Of a stretch of DNA of 64,000 nt, positions 19,795 through 30,779 are shown piece after piece; position 1 is the stretch's first letter; every line of letters starts with the position of its first letter. The stretch is from Pseudopyrenochaeta lycopersici. Taxonomy: Eukaryota > Ascomycota > Dothideomycetes > Pleosporales > Pseudopyrenochaetaceae. The stretch covers positions 62,001-126,000 of the forward strand of contig NHZP01000042.1 in the NCBI GenBank assembly GCA_003313425.1. Reading direction: 5' to 3'. The position numbers and the translations under genes are program-made. The notes beneath the pieces were generated by a model, which saw only the letters and a program-made list of their open reading frames with translations, did not search any database and was not told the DNA's origin.

Positions 19795-20610
19795 TTTCAT
19801 TTACCCTGACCTCTCCCGTGGGATATGCAGGCTACCACTACTAAGGTCTATCCTTTATCTACAATATTGTGAATGTAAACTATTACATGCACGAAGTTTT
19901 TGCCTCGTTAGGGCCTGTGGCGGTTCCTCTGCTATCAAGGTTCCATCTACTGAAAGTATGGAAGTGTACCTAGAACGATGCCCCATATACACCTATCCCG
20001 AACATCGTCTTTACCCATCCTCCGTCTAAATCCACGCACCCTTCCTTCGTTCCGAACACGACTCTCGGGATTGCTCATCGAAGTCGGACCGGGATGCGTC
20101 AAAGAAATGCGCGACATGCCAGGCGAATATTGTGTTACATATGCTCTAAAATCTCAAAAGCCAGTCTGAGATCTCTACCAGTCGCCACTAGTCTTCAAAC
20201 TCGTCGCGATCTCTCTTCTTGTTGGTATCCATCAACATCATTCAGCATATCCTAGGTAGGGGTTAAAGCACCTCTCTCATCATAGACCTGACGAATATAT
20301 CCAGCTTCTGATTAACTTAGACTCCTTGAGGAGAAGGGCAAGCAAACTAGGAAAATTCACGAGGGTTTGTGATTAAGAAGAGCAGCCCGAACCCTAGGCC
20401 CTCATCAAGTGAGAGCTCCTCCTCTATACTTAGTGCAAGCGACTAGAGGAAGATAGAGAGGCTGCTAAGGCAAGCTGTGGATGATATCTATAGTAGTCTT
20501 TCTCTGGGCGTTATCACGCACATATGCACCATTAGGCAGTGTCGCAGGCCAGGCATGGCCTCAGAATCCAACAAGAATGAACTGCATTAGTAATCTTGTT
20601 GTGGGGTTCC
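19185..20610. other. intergenic with one microsatellite, no gene recognised
   Basis: Apart from the TTC microsatellite nothing is recognised. Two short plus-strand ORFs cross the microsatellite and are poly-Ser artefacts. Confidence 0.4.
19733..19793. repeat. (TTC)n microsatellite
   Basis: About 20 uninterrupted TTC units. Confidence 0.97.
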
Positions 20611-20694
20611 TGGAAGAGGAATGGCCGCTTCAGGAGGACGAGTGGTGTTGTCTGGAAGAGGAATGGTAACGTCAGGAAAACGAGCGGTTTCGCG
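20611..20694. repeat. two tandem 42-bp units
   Basis: tggaagaggaatgg...gtcaggaNNacgag occurs at 20611 and 20653 (period 42). It sits just upstream of the ankyrin remnant. Confidence 0.8.
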
Positions 20695-21039
20695 TCGATC
20701 TACACCATCGGCGCAGACAGCACAACAAAGAAGCAAGTTTACGACTCGCTCCTGATAAAACGTAACAACAAGGACAGATACGATAATGCAGCCCGTTGTA
20801 GCGTTCGGAAATTGAACGAGACGCTCCAGGAAGCATCTGAAAATAGGCACCAACCTTCACTCGAGCTGTTTACCCGAAAACCTGCTTTTGAATACTCGAC
20901 GGCAATGCCAGATCTCCGTGAGTCTAGCGATATTAAGGAACTCAGGCTCTTACTGGAACGAGGAGTGGACATCAACGCAAACGGTGGACTCTATAGCAAC
21001 GCGCTTCAAGTAGTGGCCATACTAAGGAGGTGAATGTAC

Positions 21040-24000
21040 CAGACCTGGACATCGTTCGTCTAAACGATCAGTAAACGATGATCGATCGTTCGGCGAACGA
21101 TCGTCGTTCGGCTATCGTTAGCTTTGTTATTGTTCTTGTTTACAGACGCGTCGCAAAAGCGAGGAAGCGGAGAAGTCAACAGATGAGATCATGAACGCGT
21201 TAATACAGTTTTACTGTAAATTCGTTCCATTTCTCTTGTTACTCCTTTATCGACTGCCAGCATGAGCTTAAAGAATCGTCGAAAGCGATTAGCTACTCAT
21301 CTTGACGACACTGGACCGCAACAACGTCGTAGTAAACGATTATCGCAGCTTATTATCCAGGATGAGGACTCTCCTATCCAGCAAAGGTTTGATCTTAACG
21401 ATACTAACGACGACGAGCTTTCAGAAGTTATCGCAGATCCCTCTATACGTACTGAGTTACAGCGTACCAACGATGACTCAATCTGGCTACCAGAAAGTCA
21501 GGGTGACGAGCCAGCCACTGCTCTAAAGTTTGACTACAGTTGGGTTGATTGGGAGCGTATCTCAAGCTTTGCAACGCCTCTTAGTGATGTTAAAGTCACC
21601 CAGTGGGTGTGGAAATATGGGGTTCCTATAGAGCAGAAAGATCGAATGACTAAGGCGAGATTCTGGTTGTGCAAGCCGTGTTACCTAAACGGGAAGGAGA
21701 TTACCTACAACGTAACGAGAGGTGTCCAAAGCGTGCGCAAGCACATGGCTCAGCACCACCCAAAGCTTGCAGAAGACGAGAGCCTAGAGGACTTTAAGCT
21801 TGCTAACTGGTTTCGTTCGTGTGGCCTTGACCCATCTCGAAGCGATCACCAACGCATTATTGCTCGATTAGTCCGAAATACCGACTTCGAGAGGATTAAC
21901 CAAGCTCTAAGGAGGTGGGTGGTGAGGCGTAGGATCCCATTTCAGCGTGTTGATGACCCTGAATTCCTCGAATTTCTGGCCACGTTGCAACCACTAGTTC
22001 AAACCCCAAGGGCTATAAACAATAGACGTACGATTGCCCGGCGAGTGCTTGAAGATCTAAAATACCATCAGCGTGAGATAATACAGCTTTTGCAGCAAGC
22101 TCCAGGCATGATCCACCTCGCATTCGACTTGTGGACGTCACCAAACTTACATGCAGTTAATGGAGTAGTTGCTCACTTCGCTAACTGTGAGGGCACCAAC
22201 TGTAAGCTTCTACTAGGCCTCTCACCGTTTTACGACTCTCACGAGGGCGTTAATATCGCCCAGGACGTATATCGAATTGCCAAGACATATGGAATTGTGG
22301 GCAAGCTTGGCTACTTTGTCCTTGACAATGCTAGGAACAACGATACAGCTATTGATGCGTTGGCAAAGCTTCTTAACGTTCCAGAGGCTTCATGGGCTCA
22401 CCAGCGGCGATTACGTTGTATGGGCCATGTCATCAACTTGGTAGCGAGATCCCTCTTGTTTGGTGATCGAAAGGATATATATGAGGCCGAGAACCAGCTA
22501 CTAAAGGATTCTCGCGATGAAGTAATGCTCTGGCAGTGCCAAGGACCTGTTGGAAAGATTCACAATGTTGTAAAATGGGTGCGTAAGAGCCCTCAGAGGC
22601 ACGAGAGATGGCTGAAAGTTTGTGAGCGTGAGCGCAAGAAAAAGCTTATAAAGCCTTGCCGCTTAGAGCTTGTACAGGACCAGCAGACGCGGTGGAACAG
22701 CACTTATCTTATGATTGATCGCGCAGTGGAACTTATGGCTGAGGTTGACACATTCATCGACGACGAGAGCAACCGCTACTCTATAGCAGTTAGCAGCGGC
22801 AAGCGCGTTCAAAAAGGCAAAGACTCACTGTCGTTGTGGGTATTTAAAAATCGCTTCACACACGACGATTGGGGCGTACTGCAAACTTTTCAAGGCCTCC
22901 TCCAGCCACTCTTTGAAGCAACAATGGCTCTGCAAGGCGACGCCAGCGCTGGCGATTTTGTAGGAGTTGGCTACGTCTTACCTACGCTTGAATGTATCCT
23001 CAGTCGTCTTGAGGATGCTAAGGCTGAGTACGCTGGTCGCGATACGAGGATACACGCATTGCTCGAACATGGATGGGCGAAGGCAGATGAGTACTATTGC
23101 CTTATGGATCGCTCACCAGCACTGGCAGCCGCCATTGTACTCGACCCACGCCGCAAGTGGCACTTTATTAACCGGCAATGGAAGCAGCAAGCAGGTAGAG
23201 CTTGGCTAAAGACTGCGAAGCAATCAGTGAGAGATCTGTGGCAGCGCGAGTATAAAGACTTGCCAGGCGAACTTGAAGCCACATCAACAAGATTACTAAG
23301 TAAAAAGCCACCTATATTGGGCGCACTAAGAACCTACCTCGCTGCTGCAATTGATGAGGATGATCCTATTGTTGCTACGACTGCAGATGAGTACGATGAG
23401 TGGATAAGTAAGCCGCGAGTACGCAGTGTTAATCCTATCAAGTACTGGCATTCCGCTGAGGTTCGTGGCCGTTATCCTCGCCTCGCCCGAATGGCGATTG
23501 ATATCCTCTCTATCCCACCTATGAGCGACGAGCCAGAGAGGGTCTTCTCCCTTGCTGGTATCCTCCTTGATAAGCGGCGTCAAAGTATGAGTGTAGAGGT
23601 AATGGAGGCAAGCGAACTGCTTGCAAACTGGGATGCGCAAGGGCTTATTACACTAGGGTCGCCAGCAGGCTTAGGCAACGATAAGAGCAACCGCGAAGTG
23701 GAGGATGAGGAGGGTAGCGAGCAGCTGACACCGAGTGCGACGCAGCTGAGCTTCTCGAGTACTTCGGCAGTAGGGGAGCTGGCTAATAGTCGTTTCTCAA
23801 CACTAGAACTGTAGCGACAGTTAGCAGCGATTGCGAGCTCTGATTTTTCTTTCCAATAAACTAAGCAATTTTTATATACAGGCGTTAATAGGATAGGAAA
23901 TCCTATTTAAGAGAGCTTGGCTTAATAATATATAGTATAGCCTGTGCGCTGCCTATATAACTTTCCTAAAACTGGAATTAGGAATAGCTAAGATTTACGA

Positions 24001-24130
24001 GATTTTCACAGTTTATATAGTAAATACCTAGTCAATAGAATAAGAACCAGTTCTTGGCCATAAACGTCGTTCGGACGATGAACGATCGTTCAAAACGATC
24101 GTTCGGGGAAACGAACGATGTCCAGGTCTG
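21040..24130 (+). mobile_element. complete hAT transposon, 20-bp perfect TIRs, 8-bp TSD
   Basis: TIRs cagacctggacatcgttcgt (21040-21059) and its exact inverse (24111-24130). Target duplication GAATGTAC at 21032-21039 and 24131-24138, the 8 bp expected for hAT. Subterminal regions carry clustered aacgatcgttc-type motifs in both orientations, likely transposase-binding sites. Length 3091 bp. Perfect TIRs, perfect TSD and an unbroken ORF indicate a recent, possibly autonomous insertion. Confidence 0.98.
21262..23814 (+). CDS. hAT-family transposase (850 aa)
   Basis: Uninterrupted ORF inside the hAT element, starting at ATG 21262 about 220 bp from the left end. N-terminal basic region, then a BED-type zinc finger (FWLCKPC ... 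VRKHMAQHH). The RNase H-like catalytic core includes LAFDLWTSPNLHAVNGVVAHF, the conserved RRLRCMGHVINLVAR and QTRWNSTYLMIDRA. The C-terminal dimerisation region is complete: YPRLARMAIDILSIPPMSDEP, RVFSLAGILLDKRRQSM, EASELLANW. The family excises and reinserts DNA via hairpins on flanking DNA and makes 8-bp duplications. Length is usual for fungal hAT (Restless/Tfo1 range). No stop or frameshift was seen. Confidence 0.97.
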   Translation: MSLKNRRKRLATHLDDTGPQQRRSKRLSQLIIQDEDSPIQQRFDLNDTNDDELSEVIADPSIRTELQRTNDDSIWLPESQGDEPATALKFDYSWVDWERISSFATPLSDVKVTQWVWKYGVPIEQKDRMTKARFWLCKPCYLNGKEITYNVTRGVQSVRKHMAQHHPKLAEDESLEDFKLANWFRSCGLDPSRSDHQRIIARLVRNTDFERINQALRRWVVRRRIPFQRVDDPEFLEFLATLQPLVQTPRAINNRRTIARRVLEDLKYHQREIIQLLQQAPGMIHLAFDLWTSPNLHAVNGVVAHFANCEGTNCKLLLGLSPFYDSHEGVNIAQDVYRIAKTYGIVGKLGYFVLDNARNNDTAIDALAKLLNVPEASWAHQRRLRCMGHVINLVARSLLFGDRKDIYEAENQLLKDSRDEVMLWQCQGPVGKIHNVVKWVRKSPQRHERWLKVCERERKKKLIKPCRLELVQDQQTRWNSTYLMIDRAVELMAEVDTFIDDESNRYSIAVSSGKRVQKGKDSLSLWVFKNRFTHDDWGVLQTFQGLLQPLFEATMALQGDASAGDFVGVGYVLPTLECILSRLEDAKAEYAGRDTRIHALLEHGWAKADEYYCLMDRSPALAAAIVLDPRRKWHFINRQWKQQAGRAWLKTAKQSVRDLWQREYKDLPGELEATSTRLLSKKPPILGALRTYLAAAIDEDDPIVATTADEYDEWISKPRVRSVNPIKYWHSAEVRGRYPRLARMAIDILSIPPMSDEPERVFSLAGILLDKRRQSMSVEVMEASELLANWDAQGLITLGSPAGLGNDKSNREVEDEEGSEQLTPSATQLSFSSTSAVGELANSRFSTLEL

Positions 24131-24241
24131 GAATGTACTACTAGAGGAAGGGACAGACTACAACGCGAAAGGCGGCCACTATGACAATGCGCTGCAAGCT
24201 GCTTCATATAAGGGCAACATCGAGCCAGTCAGGTCACTCCA

Positions 24242-24410
24242 TGACAACATTCATCGAACGCAGCAATAGCCATGGAGCCATGACACAGCAACATGAGAGC
24301 AACGACGGAGCCCAAACATTTCTTCCATAGCACAACATACAGTCACTGATGGGCTTCCTGGTCAGTCCATAGCCAACCGACAATGTTTGCGACGTCCCGC
24401 TTCGACGTGC
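24242..24410. repeat. LTR-like repeat (partner of 12661-12835)
   Basis: Starts TGACAAC and matches 12661-12835 with scattered transitions and small indels, then the two copies diverge after cttcgacg. It ends the ankyrin remnant. No target duplication found, so a solo or truncated LTR is likely. Confidence 0.55.
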
Positions 24411-25628
24411 TTTCGGCTGAACGGCACTACCTCTCACACGAAACTTCACAGGCACCCGGCATGCTACGATTGATGCCACACAATACTACACATCAACAGA
24501 CAGTCTCGTCCACTGTCGACCCCCTGTGTCGAAGGGAATGGTAACCCTCCCTTCTATGGTGTCCAAGTTCATCGCGATCGATCCATTGGAGCGATATGGT
24601 GGAATGAGCTTTAGCAACATCAGGTCGAGTGGCAGTTGCGATAAACCAATTGACCCCACTAGCTGGGCGTATCTGTATACGTTGGCGTCATTCTTTGGTT
24701 AACGAAACGATCGACAGCATAACCCATGCCGGGGGGGCCCTCGTCGGAGACTGAATTTGTAGTGGAGATTTGGCTGCAGAATAGCAACACATCGATCACA
24801 GCTTGACGAGTCTGCGAAGGAAGAAGTTGAGAGGTCCGGTCGTGAAAGCGTCTCGCGACAGGGTGCATCTCCCGACGCAGGGACGTATTAGTATGAGTAC
24901 CCTAATAATACGTGGCATATGTGATGCAATTCTCAATAGACTTGCAATTATCTCTATTTTGAGTTGTCTCTTTTTCTTCTACAGAGCACAACCTAGTCTT
25001 TATATCTGCGGTCCCAACTTCAGCTCTTCGGACTGGCCGACGGTCAATCCGATATTCTCGGTCTCACCGAAAGTCTATTATTTTGGTTTCTCCGATCAGA
25101 TATCACCGTACTTTCTAGACCTGTTAACAGGACGGACGTTAAGGCTTCGCGTGCCGAAGGCCAGGGACCCTGGGTTCCATCACCGCATTCCTTAACACAG
25201 ACCGAGCCAGTCGCTGCCGAGTCACGATCCCGAACAGCTCCGCATGCCAATCGATCCATCGAGACGAGACGAATCAAGCGCGTTTCGGCTACTCAGCAGC
25301 GTGTGCTGCCTCACCGACTTTCTCTATAGAGGACTTCCACCGTTCCAAGCACTCGCATCTATGTCGGGCTTCTCAGCAGAGGTTGGTGAGGGATAATGAG
25401 ATCCAAAGCGTTTGCACGGAAAGTGTCAGGATCCGCAATCTAGCTTACAACTCCGCAACGAACCGGTAAATTATCGCACCTTCTCTGGGGCACAAAACAT
25501 GTTCCCAAAACATCAAACCCACTGTGCAGACACTGGACCGAACGTGCTCCGCTTACTTCAACGGGAACGTGTGAAGGGGTTACTGGGTCTCCTTGACTCT
25601 CCACATTGCGCGACTGAATGCCTCATGT
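24411..25628. other. 1.2 kb without a recognised gene
   Basis: Short ORFs only; the longest (24803-25195, plus) has a hydrophobic segment but no family features. Probably decayed TE sequence. Confidence 0.35.
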
Positions 25629-25933
25629 GCAATGACTCTGGTCATGGAGGCAAGTCAGCTCAGAATATAGTAGCTAAGTGGAAGCAGAAGCATAAGCTAG
25701 ACTACTTCTTCAATTGTCCTAATTCACCAGACCTAGCTCCTATTGAGAACTGTTGGCAACCACCAAAGCAACACCTCAAGAAGTATCCCCATTGGGATGA
25801 GTTTGAGATGAGAGAGCTAACTTATGAGGGCTGGCAGCTAGTCTCACAAGACTTCATATATGAGAGAGTTCATAGTATGCCAACAAGGCTTCAAGAATGT
25901 ATCAATATGGAGGGTAGAATGACTGGGTATTGA
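25629..25933 (+). pseudogene. Tc1/mariner-type transposase, C-terminal fragment
   Basis: The frame reads NDSGHGGKSAQNIVAKWKQK, FNCPNSPDLAPIENCWQ, KKYPHWDEFEMREL and INMEGRMTGY, the C-terminal part of DDE_3 transposases with second D in NDSGHG and final E in PIENCW. The part upstream of NDSGHG does not match, so the N-terminal DNA-binding domain and first catalytic D are missing. No TIRs found. Confidence 0.9.
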
Positions 25934-26376
25934 CCAAATTGGGCTCAACACCATGAATCTTCTATGTATATAGCTATATTATGCTACCTAGTAGCCTCAC
26001 TTCGATTATTACTAGCCTATTATGCCTATAATTCATTGTTTTGGTGGTGATTTGGGTGGGTGTTGGGGAACGCGGGGCATCCTCGGTTACTTTGCAGTGC
26101 GGTTTATTTTGCTTTCCGTGTGAGGCAATCTGCGGGAAATCCTAGCCGCTATTGATTGGTCAACAACGTTGATCAGCGAACAAGAGGAATGGTCCGGGAG
26201 CCTGACGTTCTCATACAGTAGAAGAATTTAAGAGGCACGTCGAGTCTACATGCGAATTATATCCTGCAGGCAGCGGAGCCTCCCCGCTAACGCAGTCCTC
26301 ACCTATTATTCGCTCACATTTGTTGAGATGCGACAGTAATTTTTATGTGCGAAGGTGTCTGCACGTTTAGAAGCAC
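25934..26376. other. intergenic, with a dispersed repeat at 26236-26336
   Basis: No gene recognised. 26236-26336 matches 3578-3690. Confidence 0.5.
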
Positions 26377-26690
26377 CTACCGCCGAGCAATTGGAGGACC
26401 GCGGATATGCTCCAACTCCATCCTAAGTAGCGTCGAACGTAGCCGGCCGCCCCAGTCGTAAAAATCATCATCAATGCTCAAGTCGTCCTCCTCATATTTA
26501 AGTCTAAGTGGCTTCGTGTTATACATTAGACTTATAGCTTCTTCATGGACCTGTTTGTTGACCGCAAGAAGCCCTATACTGCTCTCTTCAAGTCTATGCC
26601 GAGGAAAGAGCCCTAAAAATGGAGGAAATGAGTACTTGTAAATTTCATTTCGGATTTCCCCTGAAGTTCGAGCAGCTTAGATTGTCTTTT
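26377..26690 (-). pseudogene. fungal F-box-like ('EIRNEIY') protein remnant with a frameshift
   Basis: The minus strand reads KRQSKLLELQG, then one frame over EIRNEIYKYSFPPFLGL, IGLLAVNKQVHEEAISLMY and WGGRLRSTLLRMELEHIRG, ending at a stop at 26377-26379. This is the N-terminal pattern LPxEIRNxIYxY...LLxVNKQxxxEA of a very large fungal family of F-box-like proteins. The break lies in caggggaaatc, where a single missing base would explain the frame change. Only about 105 residues are present. Confidence 0.75.
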
Positions 26691-27038
26691 AGGCAGTAAT
26701 AGGTCGTAGCCGCCGCAATACCATTATTGGTCTCGTGCATCTGTACGGACAAATGGCCGTCCGCATCGATGTCCACATATAAACATTGCTGCTCATCGGG
26801 CCTGGAGGGAATGGGGATGTTTTCGAACGCTGCGCTGTGACCAGGCCGTGCGCTCCCATGAAAGCAGCGACACCGCGCCAAAGTGATGCTTACATTCCGC
26901 AATGTGCAACATCCCCTTAGCGTTCAGCTTAGATGTGTATGATTGCTCTTCGGCCGTCTGATTGTTTGATGGATTTCCACTAAGTAGAGGGCCGGGACCA
27001 GGCCCAAAGATTTCGTTGGGTCGTCCTCGCGTCTTCAT
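26645..27038 (-). CDS. possible small two-exon gene (109 aa), unknown
   Basis: Model complement(join(26645..26829,26894..27038)); 64-nt intron with gtaagc donor and gcgcag acceptor. The product starts MKTRGRPNEIFGPGPGPL and continues with YVDIDADGHLSVQMHE. No family recognised and no signal peptide. The last exon overlaps the F-box-like remnant in another frame, which weakens this model; the two may be parts of one decayed locus. Confidence 0.3.
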
Positions 27039-28727
27039 TCTGTGGAGCGAAGGAGAGCGTAAACTAAAATAAGAGGCAGGTAGAAAGTGTAGAAGAGAAA
27101 TAGTAGGTGTCCTTAGAGCAGCAATTGCGAGCGAATATAAAAACCTTTATATGCACGACACGCCTAAGCCACCAGCGATGCTCCATGCATTACAGCGGGG
27201 CAGTGATGCTGTCGTTGAGCCAGGATAGGATGGTACTCCTCCATCAGCAGTTTGAAAGTCAGCGAGATCCGTTCACGCCTCCGGATCCAATCCGCAAGCC
27301 ATGATTCGATCAGCTTGTGGCAGTGTGCATCGTGGCCTGACGGCATGTAACGCTATCTGCTGATGCCAACAACTCGTTCATGCTCTGAAAAGACTGCTAT
27401 TCACTGTTCGGTTGTGCAATGTTGTGAGCTGAGCTGTGCTGAAGGCGTGAATGTCTCCAGGAAATCGATCGACACACTCAATCACTAGAGAGGTCAAAAG
27501 TATTGCTGTCGGCATGTATACCCGCACATAACTACTTAATTGGATTTCTGTGAGGACACTCCATGGCAGGCTGAGCCTACTCAGCATAGAATACACCACT
27601 CGGCATGACCCAACGATCAAAGTATTTCATCCTCTAACTCGAATATCTCACGTAGATCTATCCCTGCGCTTGTGCATATCCTACTCCCGCTATAGTTAGT
27701 ACTTCGGGCCGATAAAGCTTGGTGATCCGTCGGGCGGCCCGGACAGATCCATGGGCTGCTTGGACTTGAGTCCAGCCCGCCCAGTCTGCCCCTGTCGAAC
27801 GCTGGACATCCACAGCTTTGCGACAAACGAGCGTCCTTGGGCCTCGGTGGCTAGGTGTTACACATTGAATTCGGGTGTGTTCTGATCTTCTTCCTCTCTT
27901 GATTGAGAAAAAAAGCTCGCAGTAAAACGATGCAGAGGGCGACTTCTTCTCGTCAGCTTTGCTGTTGTGTGCAGCCAATATTGAGATGGCCGGTCATGGG
28001 GGCTTTCCGTGGAAATGGAGCCGATGCCGATCAATCCAGATTGGCTAGATCGCTCATTAAATTGCCCGCAAGACGCGTCAGCGAACCACAAACCTCAGCT
28101 TCGGTACTTCCGGGTTCCTCATTTCCTCCTCATCGGTATCTCCTGTCATTGCTGCTGCCACAGAGTAGTCAACAATCAAGTGATCGACAACTTAATTACC
28201 TGTTTATGCGTGCAAGGCCTAGGGGCTGGTTTGTTGATCATTTGATTGCTGACAACTCTGGTCACTCCCATTTCCTTGTCTAGGTCATTCGTGCACCCTT
28301 TCAGCTTAGTGGTCCCTTCTCAGAAAATGAGACCGCCACACCGGAGAGATGCCCGGAAGAGTGGTTGCTAATAACGTTTATCCAGACTGTCAGTCAGCGG
28401 CTGAGAGTCTGATGACGTAGGGTGGGATGCCACGGGGCTTCAATGCACCAGGGTCCCTGCCGATTGTGAACCAGATGCGCAACGAACCAAATCCGGCTTC
28501 TTGATATGCAGTGCCACTGAGCCGTTCCGTGCCGTCCGTAATGCAGGACCGCCTCGACATCTCGACCAAACAATTTCGTCCTCGCATCTCCTCCCTGTCG
28601 ACTCAGATATCTGGATGTGAGCTTTTATCAACAGCTTCACGCATGATCACTTTCATCGCGTATTTCCGAGCGGTCTCAAATAACGACTCCAGCGGTTGTC
28701 ACGGCTGCTTTCGATTGCATATGAGAA
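27039..28727. other. 1.7 kb without a recognised gene
   Basis: Several 60-126 codon ORFs on both strands, none with family features. The last few hundred bases are presumably the promoter of the gene at 28728. Confidence 0.35.
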
Positions 28728-30160
28728 ATGGCCAGTTTGGGCACTGTCACCGTTGGAGGCATCCATGTCGATACAAGTGAATTAAACTTCACCGATGACT
28801 CGTCAAAAGTCGGCAGCATTCGAACGGCGAATATCGCACTCATTGTCCTAGTCGTTCTTTTCATCGGCTTGCGGCTTTTCGTGCGAATACGCATAGTTCG
28901 CAAGGTCTTTGTTGATGATAGTATGGCTGCTCAATGTTACATCTGCAGCTCCAATTGGCTGACTATCTTCGTAGTCCTAATCGTGCTTGCGGCTGTTTTC
29001 ACAATCACACTCGCTTCAGTCTGCATCGGTGGTAAGTAGATCAATCTCAGTTGAAGGAGTCTGCTCATCATTATAGCTACTAGCCATGGGCTTGGAACGC
29101 ATGTGTGGATGCTTCCGATGACGCATCTTTTCGATATCCTAAAGAGCTGCATTCAGGTAAGCACGATTCTTCCATCGATTCGTTCAAGGCGTTGCTTACT
29201 TATAACAGTACCTCTACGTTTGCCAGGTGCTCTACGCTTGCGCCATCGCCTTCACCAAGATAGCTATTGTAGCGTCGTACCTCCGATTTATCCAAGACGG
29301 GAAGTTTCGAATTGCCATGTACTTAACCGCTATTGTAATTGTTGGTCTCTGGTTCACAGGTGAGTACCAAGCTGTGGTTGTTAAGGCCTTTGCTGATGGT
29401 TCGTAGGAATCTTCGTCACAATATTCCAATGCCATCCTGTGTCTGGCGCATGGGATTTTACTAAGTCACAGGCGAAATGCCTGGATTTTGTGAAGTACCT
29501 GTATGCAAGTTCCTCTATCAACATGGCGACTGATGTCGTGCTCTGTGCCCTGCCCTGTCCTTATCTCTGGAAATTGCACATGCCTGTAAAGCAAAGAATT
29601 ACACTTTGTCTGCTTTTCACAGCAGGAGCTGGGTAGGCGCAAAAAATACTGGAAGGGATGAGCAAAGGCTGACGTATCACAGGGCCTGCATAGCCGCCAT
29701 CATTAGGATTGCAAATTTACACACATTGCGGAGTTTGGACGTTACATGTCAGTACCGATGTCTCCTTACAACATCCGCTGCTTCATATCCCCTTGACACC
29801 GGGGGACTGTTTGGTGTATAGTACTGAAACCTTTCAGATGCATTTGTTTCGTGTCTCAACCTGTCGGTGATTGAGTGCAGCCTAGGAATTATCTGCATCA
29901 GTATTCCGCCTCTGCGACCGTTAGCACCTCGCCTCTTCCCGATAGTACTTCAAAGCATTCAATCATCGGCCAAATCGCCCTTGCAAAGCTTGTCCCTAAG
30001 CAAGAAGTCGGCTCCATCGGCTAACGGCCTATCACAAAAGCGCGAAAGGAAACAGAACTCGAATCTATATCCAGAAGAAAAGTCGATCTCTGAATGTGGA
30101 AGTTTCGAGCAGACTTCGATAGCGAGCCTGAGACAGGCCATCAGGGAGACATATAGCTGA
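28728..30160 (+). CDS. SAT4/rhodopsin-domain integral membrane protein, 7 exons (364 aa)
   Basis: Model join(28728..28920,28975..29031,29077..29156,29209..29359,29407..29632,29683..29747,29838..30160); introns 45-90 nt and all phases agree. The fungal rhodopsin-like (SAT4/PTH11-related) fold is a seven-helix plasma-membrane protein of unknown ligand. Visible features: helix 1 (NIALIVLVVLFIGLRLFVRI), VFVDDILIVLA after intron 1, SHGLGTHVW after intron 2, helices YLTAIVIVGLWFTG and IFVTIFQCHPV, KCLDFVKY, DVVLCALPCPYLWKL, AGACIAAIIRI, and the late signature IECSLGIICISIPPLRPL. The cytosolic tail is Ser/Lys-rich. No stop or frameshift was needed. The late splice 29748-29837 is the least certain. 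A paralogue lies at 53536. Confidence 0.9.
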
Positions 30161-30471
30161 ACGAATGCAAGTCCTCGAAAGAGTTACAGAATTCGCCAGA
30201 TGTATTAAGTGAAGTTACGGTGTACGACCGTCAGAATTACGATTTCAATCCTCACCCCGTGCTTTCTGTGAGGGAACGATCAGGTGACTTTCATACTTTA
30301 TGAATAATCCCACTTTATGATATTGTGAAAATGGCTTAAGTCAGAGCTTTCCTTACGAATCTCTTTCTTTCCTCGTAAACAATCACTTTACCCAAGTCGC
30401 AATCGACCTCGTTCATGCGCTTGTACCGTCACAGTATAAAACACTTTATTCAGTTGCCTTCCCCTCCAACA
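30161..30471. other. intergenic, nothing recognised
   Basis: Probably the 3' region of the membrane-protein gene. Confidence 0.4.
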
Positions 30472-30568
30472 CTTCAAGGCCTACCATATCTTAATGCCAC
30501 CGTTACCGAAACCCTCCGATGCTCATACGGCGTCGTCTGCCGCTTTGGTCGCAGCTTTCCTGAGGAAA
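30472..30568 (+). pseudogene. cytochrome P450 K-helix fragment
   Basis: The frame reads LPYLNATVTETLRCSYGVVCR, which is the P450 K-helix region with the invariant ExxR (ETLR). Only about 30 residues remain. It is interrupted on the right by the MITE-like element at 30569. Confidence 0.65.
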
Positions 30569-30779
30569 CTCCACAAGCGAGTGAGACACCCCACCAACTT
30601 TGTGCAACGCGTCAACTTCTATTAAGTATAGCACCACCAATTCAAGCTCAACGAGCTTCTTTTGAAGCTGATATTACTAGCGCAATCTTAGCTCTTAATC
30701 GCGATCAAATTTCAGACTGAGGCAGTTGCAAAGTTGGTGGGGTGTCTCACTGGCTTGTGTGGCTCACTCGCTTGTGGAG
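30569..30779. mobile_element. small non-autonomous element with long inverted ends (pogo-like MITE)
   Basis: Left end 30569-30602 (ctccacaagcgagtgag then acaccccaccaactttg) and right end 30729-30779 are inverted copies; the right arm carries one additional 17-bp subunit (ccacacaagccagtgag). The subrepeated TIR style resembles the pogo element at 9530. The interior encodes a short EADITSAILALN-like stretch, reminiscent of psq-type transposase N-termini. TA follows the right end, but the left flank reads aa, so the target duplication is not confirmed. Confidence 0.65.

Larger units (their letters stand above)
20880..24240 (+). pseudogene. ankyrin-repeat gene remnant split by a hAT element
   Basis: Left part (to 21031): ELRLLLERGVDINANGGLYS, then a frame break inside NALQ. 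Right part (from 24139): EVNVLLEEGTDYNAKGGHYD, then NALQAASYKGNIEPVR. Removing the hAT insertion and one 8-bp target copy gives TKEVNVLLEEG continuing the repeat array in the shifted frame. These are the GGxYxNALQAAS-type ankyrin repeats usual at the C-termini of fungal NACHT proteins. The frame break before the insertion means the gene was probably already decayed. The right side stops at an LTR-like repeat at 24242. Confidence 0.8.

Noticed and set aside
19670..20029. Poly-Ser protein gene
   Set aside because: The poly-Ser run is simply the TTC microsatellite read in frame; no other coding features.
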